5,320 nucleotides of DNA from an uncultured Lachnospiraceae bacterium. Lineage in GTDB: Bacteria > Bacillota > Clostridia > Lachnospirales > Lachnospiraceae. Both the position numbers and the translations under genes were made by a program. Shown here in pieces: positions 5,102 to 5,320 of the stretch. Numbering within the stretch: position 1 is the first letter of the stretch; each line of letters opens with the position of its first letter. The DNA is taken from contig CAJOQZ010000186.1 in NCBI GenBank assembly GCA_905236585.1, forward strand, positions 1-5,320. The letters run 5' to 3'. The notes under the pieces are model-generated. The model saw nothing but the letters and a program-made list of their open reading frames with translations, searched no databases and had not been told where the DNA came from.

Positions 5102-5320
5102 ATGAAAAAATATCGCATCGGATATATCAGCGGACACAGAACCTACGGCTACGGCATGCAGTTGGCGCTCGGCACTCGCAACGCGGTGGTCGAGCAAGGG
5201 CATACCTTTATTAAAATCGCCGACCAGTCCGAATACCACGCAAAAGGCAATCCCTTCGATTACTTCCGCGTTGCCTTCGAACTTGCCGACAAACTCGCGC
5301 TCGACGCCTGCATCATTCCC
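5102..5320 (+). CDS. Start of a protein with a LacI/periplasmic-binding-protein-like N-terminal domain; cut off by the window edge
   Basis: Seventy-three codons are visible, open to the window edge. The N-terminus KKYRIGYISG reads as a first beta strand and loop, followed by an amphipathic helix (about 20-33), a second strand (HTFIKIAD, 34-41), a second helix (about 52-66) and a third strand DACIIP (68-73). This beta-alpha-beta order and the 'IG.I.G' opening resemble type 1 periplasmic-binding/LacI ligand-sensing domains. No helix-turn-helix precedes it and no signal peptide is seen, so a classical LacI repressor or secreted binding protein is unlikely. Clostridial cytosolic sensors that join such a domain to GGDEF or other output domains are an option, but the output lies beyond the window. 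The upstream frame has no other start before a stop at 5042; the ribosome binding site (GGGG at 5093-5096) is weak. The gene is very likely real, the function tentative. Confidence 0.6.
   Translation, partial: MKKYRIGYISGHRTYGYGMQLALGTRNAVVEQGHTFIKIADQSEYHAKGNPFDYFRVAFELADKLALDACIIP

Noticed and set aside
4928..5239. A 103-codon minus-strand frame across the phosphatase end and the next gene
   Set aside because: It overlaps two better supported plus-strand genes, has no clear ribosome binding site and no recognisable motif.

Overview
The window carries five complete or nearly complete genes and one gene start, in two divergent groups. It looks like an ordinary chromosomal housekeeping region of a Clostridia-like member of the Bacillota. 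That placement is inferred from strong AGGAGG-type ribosome binding sites, a separate pyrI partner for pyrB (found in clostridia, absent from Bacillus), an AGCS-type sodium/amino-acid symporter, a short Thermotoga-like AhcY, and mixed, moderately GC-rich coding sequence beside an AT-rich intergenic region. No genus can be assigned.

On the minus strand, reading leftwards from about 4044 to the window edge, lies a tightly packed set: alsT-like symporter (4018-2450), pyrB (2424-1504), pyrI (1510-1067, overlapping the end of pyrB by 7 bp) and ahcY (from 1043, running off the left edge). The gaps are 25, -7 and 23 bases, each start has its own Shine-Dalgarno sequence, and no terminator lies between genes. 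One near-consensus sigma-A promoter (-35 at 4079-4074, -10 at 4056-4051) stands just upstream of alsT, so all four genes are probably one transcript. PyrB and PyrI form aspartate carbamoyltransferase, the committed step of pyrimidine synthesis. AhcY removes S-adenosylhomocysteine, the product of methylation reactions. The symporter brings in a small neutral amino acid; if it were glutamine, as reported for Bacillus subtilis AlsT, it would feed carbamoyl-phosphate synthesis, but this is speculation.

The 284-base divergent intergenic region (4019-4302) holds a promoter facing each way. Between them is a perfect 20-bp inverted repeat (4122-4141 and 4167-4186, 25-base spacer) that is not an ordinary terminator and is the least explained element here. 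A smaller TGATTT/AAATCA dyad lies at 4211-4230.

On the plus strand are a histidine phosphatase (phosphoglycerate mutase-like) gene (4303-5034) and, after 67 bases with a candidate promoter and small dyad, the beginning of a gene (5102 to the edge) whose N-terminus resembles a LacI/periplasmic-binding-protein-like sensor fold without a DNA-binding head. I see no tRNA, rRNA, CRISPR array, insertion sequence, prophage gene or defence system. Nothing in the window demonstrates a previously undescribed system.
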